Below, piece by piece: positions 62,680 through 64,000 of a stretch of DNA of 64,000 nt. The stretch spans positions 1 to 64,000 of the forward strand of contig NZ_JACYHA010000014.1 in assembly GCF_014837155.1 (NCBI RefSeq), in the 5' to 3' direction. The position numbers and the translations under genes are program-made. The notes below the pieces were generated by a model. That model ran no database searches. It had not been told where the DNA came from and worked only from the letters and a program-made list of their open reading frames with translations. The DNA is from Litchfieldia stipae. GTDB taxonomy: Bacteria > Bacillota > Bacilli > Bacillales > Bacillaceae_L. Within the stretch, counting starts at the first letter, position 1. Each line of letters starts with the position of its first letter.

Positions 62680-63120
62680 TTATACTTCTTCACAATACTC
62701 ATCAAATGCTTGTTGAAGCTTAGATACAACAGACATTGGGTCATGTCCTTCAATTTCGTGACGCTCTACCATTGTTAAGATTTTTCCATCTTTCAGTAAT
62801 GCAAATGATGGAGATGATGGTGGATAACCTTCAAAATAAGATCTAGCTTTTTCTGTCGCTTCTTTATCTTGTCCAGCAAATACAGTAACTAGCTGATCTG
62901 GACGCTTATCGAAATGGATCGCACTTGCAGCTGCTGGTCTTGCAATACCACCTGCACATCCACAAACTGAATTAACCATTACTAATGTTGTACCCTTCTT
63001 TGTTAGAACATCATCCACTTCTTCAGCAGATTTTAATTCTGTGTAGCCAGCCTCGACAATTTCCTTACGAGCTTGAACAACAATATCGTTCATAAACATA
63101 TTAAAATCAATACTCATCAT
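62680..63120 (-). CDS. brxB: Bacilliredoxin BrxB (YqiW)
   Basis: A 146-aa thioredoxin-fold protein that removes bacillithiol from mixed disulfides on client proteins. The characteristic CGC motif is present as SVCGCAGG, with Cys53 and Cys55. The C-terminal part has [14 protein letters not shown] and [11 protein letters not shown]. It is similar to BrxA/YphP, but context next to yqjA corresponds to YqiW. Two adjacent ATG codons are possible starts, with AAGGAGAGATA upstream. Confidence 0.93.
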   Translation of the reverse strand: MMSIDFNMFMNDIVVQARKEIVEAGYTELKSAEEVDDVLTKKGTTLVMVNSVCGCAGGIARPAAASAIHFDKRPDQLVTVFAGQDKEATEKARSYFEGYPPSSPSFALLKDGKILTMVERHEIEGHDPMSVVSKLQQAFDEYCEEV

Positions 63121-63319
63121 TATCTCTCCTTAAGTAGAAAACATAGTAGGTTTCTTAATCCTCCATCTCATTCTATCATATCAATATCACCTTATAAAAT
63201 TCAATTTTGAAGTCTGGGAATCATTTAAAATAAATGATGACTATTTTATGTTTAAAATTTTATTAAGCAGGGTAAGATATTAATACATCTAGATTCATAC
63301 CCCTAAAACTCCCTAGATG

Positions 63320-63341
63320 GAAGGAAAGTTTTCTTTCCTTC
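63320..63341. terminator. Hairpin at the meaB stop
   Basis: GAAGGAAAG and CTTTCCTTC form a perfect 9-bp stem around TTTT, overlapping the meaB stop codon. The U-run is on the plus strand, so it is a doubtful terminator for meaB. Confidence 0.5.
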
Positions 63342-64000
63342 ACTTTTTTTTATCTTCTTCATAGATTTTGAATATTTCATCAACAGCACTTGAGGCGATT
63401 ATCCTCCCTTGAAAAACTTCATGCTCTAACCGCGGCAATTCTGTTTGTACGATAGAATTCGAGAAAAACCTCTGTTCCAATTCCTCTCTAATCATAGAAT
63501 ATACCCAGTCCTTAAGCTGCGTCTTTCGTCTTTCTTCAAAGAAACCACTATTTTTTGTACCTTCAACAAATTGATCAATCACTTTCTTTAAATCTGCAAT
63601 TCCTTCTCCAAGAAGGCTTGATGCCGTAAAGGCACGGACCGTCCATCCAGGGGTCATTGGTTTCATATAATGGAGTATTTGATTATATTCTTCCATTTCC
63701 ATTAATGCCCTTTGCTTATTGTCATTGTCCGCTTTATGAATAACAATTGCATCAGTGATTTCAACGACCCCTTTTTTCATTGCTTGTAATTCATCCCCCG
63801 CTCCTGTTAAAGTGAGTAATAGAAAAAAATCAACCATATTTCTAACCACTACTTCACTTTGACCAACACCGATGGTTTCGATCAGAATGATATCAAAGCC
63901 GGCTGCTTCACATAAGAGAATCGTTTCACGCGTTTTGCGACTTACTCCACCAAGTGTACCTCCTGAAGGAGAAGGTCGGACAAAAGCACGTGGATCCCTC
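63340..64000 (-). CDS. meaB: MeaB/ArgK-type GTPase, C-terminal part
   Basis: The gene runs off the right end of the window. About 219 codons are visible, opening in [21 protein letters not shown]-type sequence, then [20 protein letters not shown] (Switch II region), [14 protein letters not shown], and VIHKADNDN, the guanine-binding motif of this family. MeaB protects and reloads adenosylcobalamin-dependent methylmalonyl-CoA mutase. Together with yqjC-yqjD it supports a propionyl-CoA to succinyl-CoA pathway; the mutase genes would be expected just to the right. Confidence 0.92.
   Translation of the reverse strand, partial: RDPRAFVRPSPSGGTLGGVSRKTRETILLCEAAGFDIILIETIGVGQSEVVVRNMVDFFLLLTLTGAGDELQAMKKGVVEITDAIVIHKADNDNKQRALMEMEEYNQILHYMKPMTPGWTVRAFTASSLLGEGIADLKKVIDQFVEGTKNSGFFEERRKTQLKDWVYSMIREELEQRFFSNSIVQTELPRLEHEVFQGRIIASSAVDEIFKIYEEDKKK

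Overview
The window reads as a contiguous chromosomal segment of a spore-forming, low-GC Gram-positive bacterium of the family Bacillaceae (Bacillus sensu lato). Three things support this: a dense set of sporulation genes (spmAB, dacB, spoVA, spoIIA-sigF, dacF, spoIIM, a ger operon), Bacillus-style ribosome binding sites with frequent TTG and GTG starts, and a gene order that follows the B. subtilis dacB-to-yqiW segment almost gene by gene. Most genes lie on the minus strand. No tRNA, rRNA, CRISPR array or prophage was seen.

Layout. 1-5967: spmB-spmA-dacB, a SodF-type superoxide dismutase, ypuI, an unrecognised small gene, and scpB-scpA (condensin partners). 6187-10340: ypuF, ribT, and a riboflavin operon ribE-ribBA-ribH under an FMN riboswitch but without ribD. 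10409-13304: ppiB, ypuA, lysA. 13456-18488: the heptacistronic spoVA operon under a sigma-G-type promoter. 18517-19368: an array of structured repeats followed by a MITE-like element. 19391-22293: dacF (sigma-F-type promoter) and spoIIAA-spoIIAB-sigF (two Spo0A-box-like repeats). 22388-25911: deoB-punA-pdp nucleoside catabolism behind a promoter that carries a palindromic operator. 26009-30569: xerD, yqzK, fur, spoIIM, an EndoQ-family gene, nudF. 30663-35504: mciZ, yqkF, yqkE, yqkD, yqkC, yqkB, a CDGSH protein, an HPr-like protein without the phosphorylatable His, and a YitT-family protein. 35555-39464: a PII-like/DUF1538 pair and a SOS-type yqjX-yqjW (Y-family polymerase) unit with two LexA boxes. 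39737-47727: yqjQ, proI, and a gerA-type operon whose A gene is split by an IS element. 47783-64000: yqjN, namA, a nitroreductase, a GNAT protein, rnz, zwf, gndA, dinB, yqjE, yqjD-yqjC (propionyl/methylmalonyl-CoA), the Prli42 microprotein, yqjA, brxB and the 3' part of meaB.

How the genes work together. Sporulation stages follow one another along the DNA: Spo0A-controlled spoIIA-sigF makes sigma-F, whose type of promoter precedes dacF; sigma-E-type promoters precede dacB and spoIIM; a sigma-G-type promoter precedes spoVA (Ca-dipicolinate channel). MciZ and the ger genes extend this theme. yqjC-yqjD and meaB, at the right end, point to propionyl-CoA to succinyl-CoA metabolism, with a near-consensus cre site upstream of yqjC.

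The main unusual signals are: (1) five tandem 119/126-bp units (types A and B alternating) that share an outer stem but build the same nested hairpin from different inner sequences; (2) four copies of a 161-211 bp MITE-like element, each just 3' of a minus-strand gene, three with 8-bp target duplications, and at least one of these in a terminator U-tract; (3) a clean IS insertion splitting gerXA, with an 8-bp duplication that would restore the frame if excised; (4) the operator over the deoB start site; (5) small overlooked genes (28-aa and 30-aa membrane peptides, an extended MciZ). All calls come from reading the sequence and from knowledge of the families; no database search was run.
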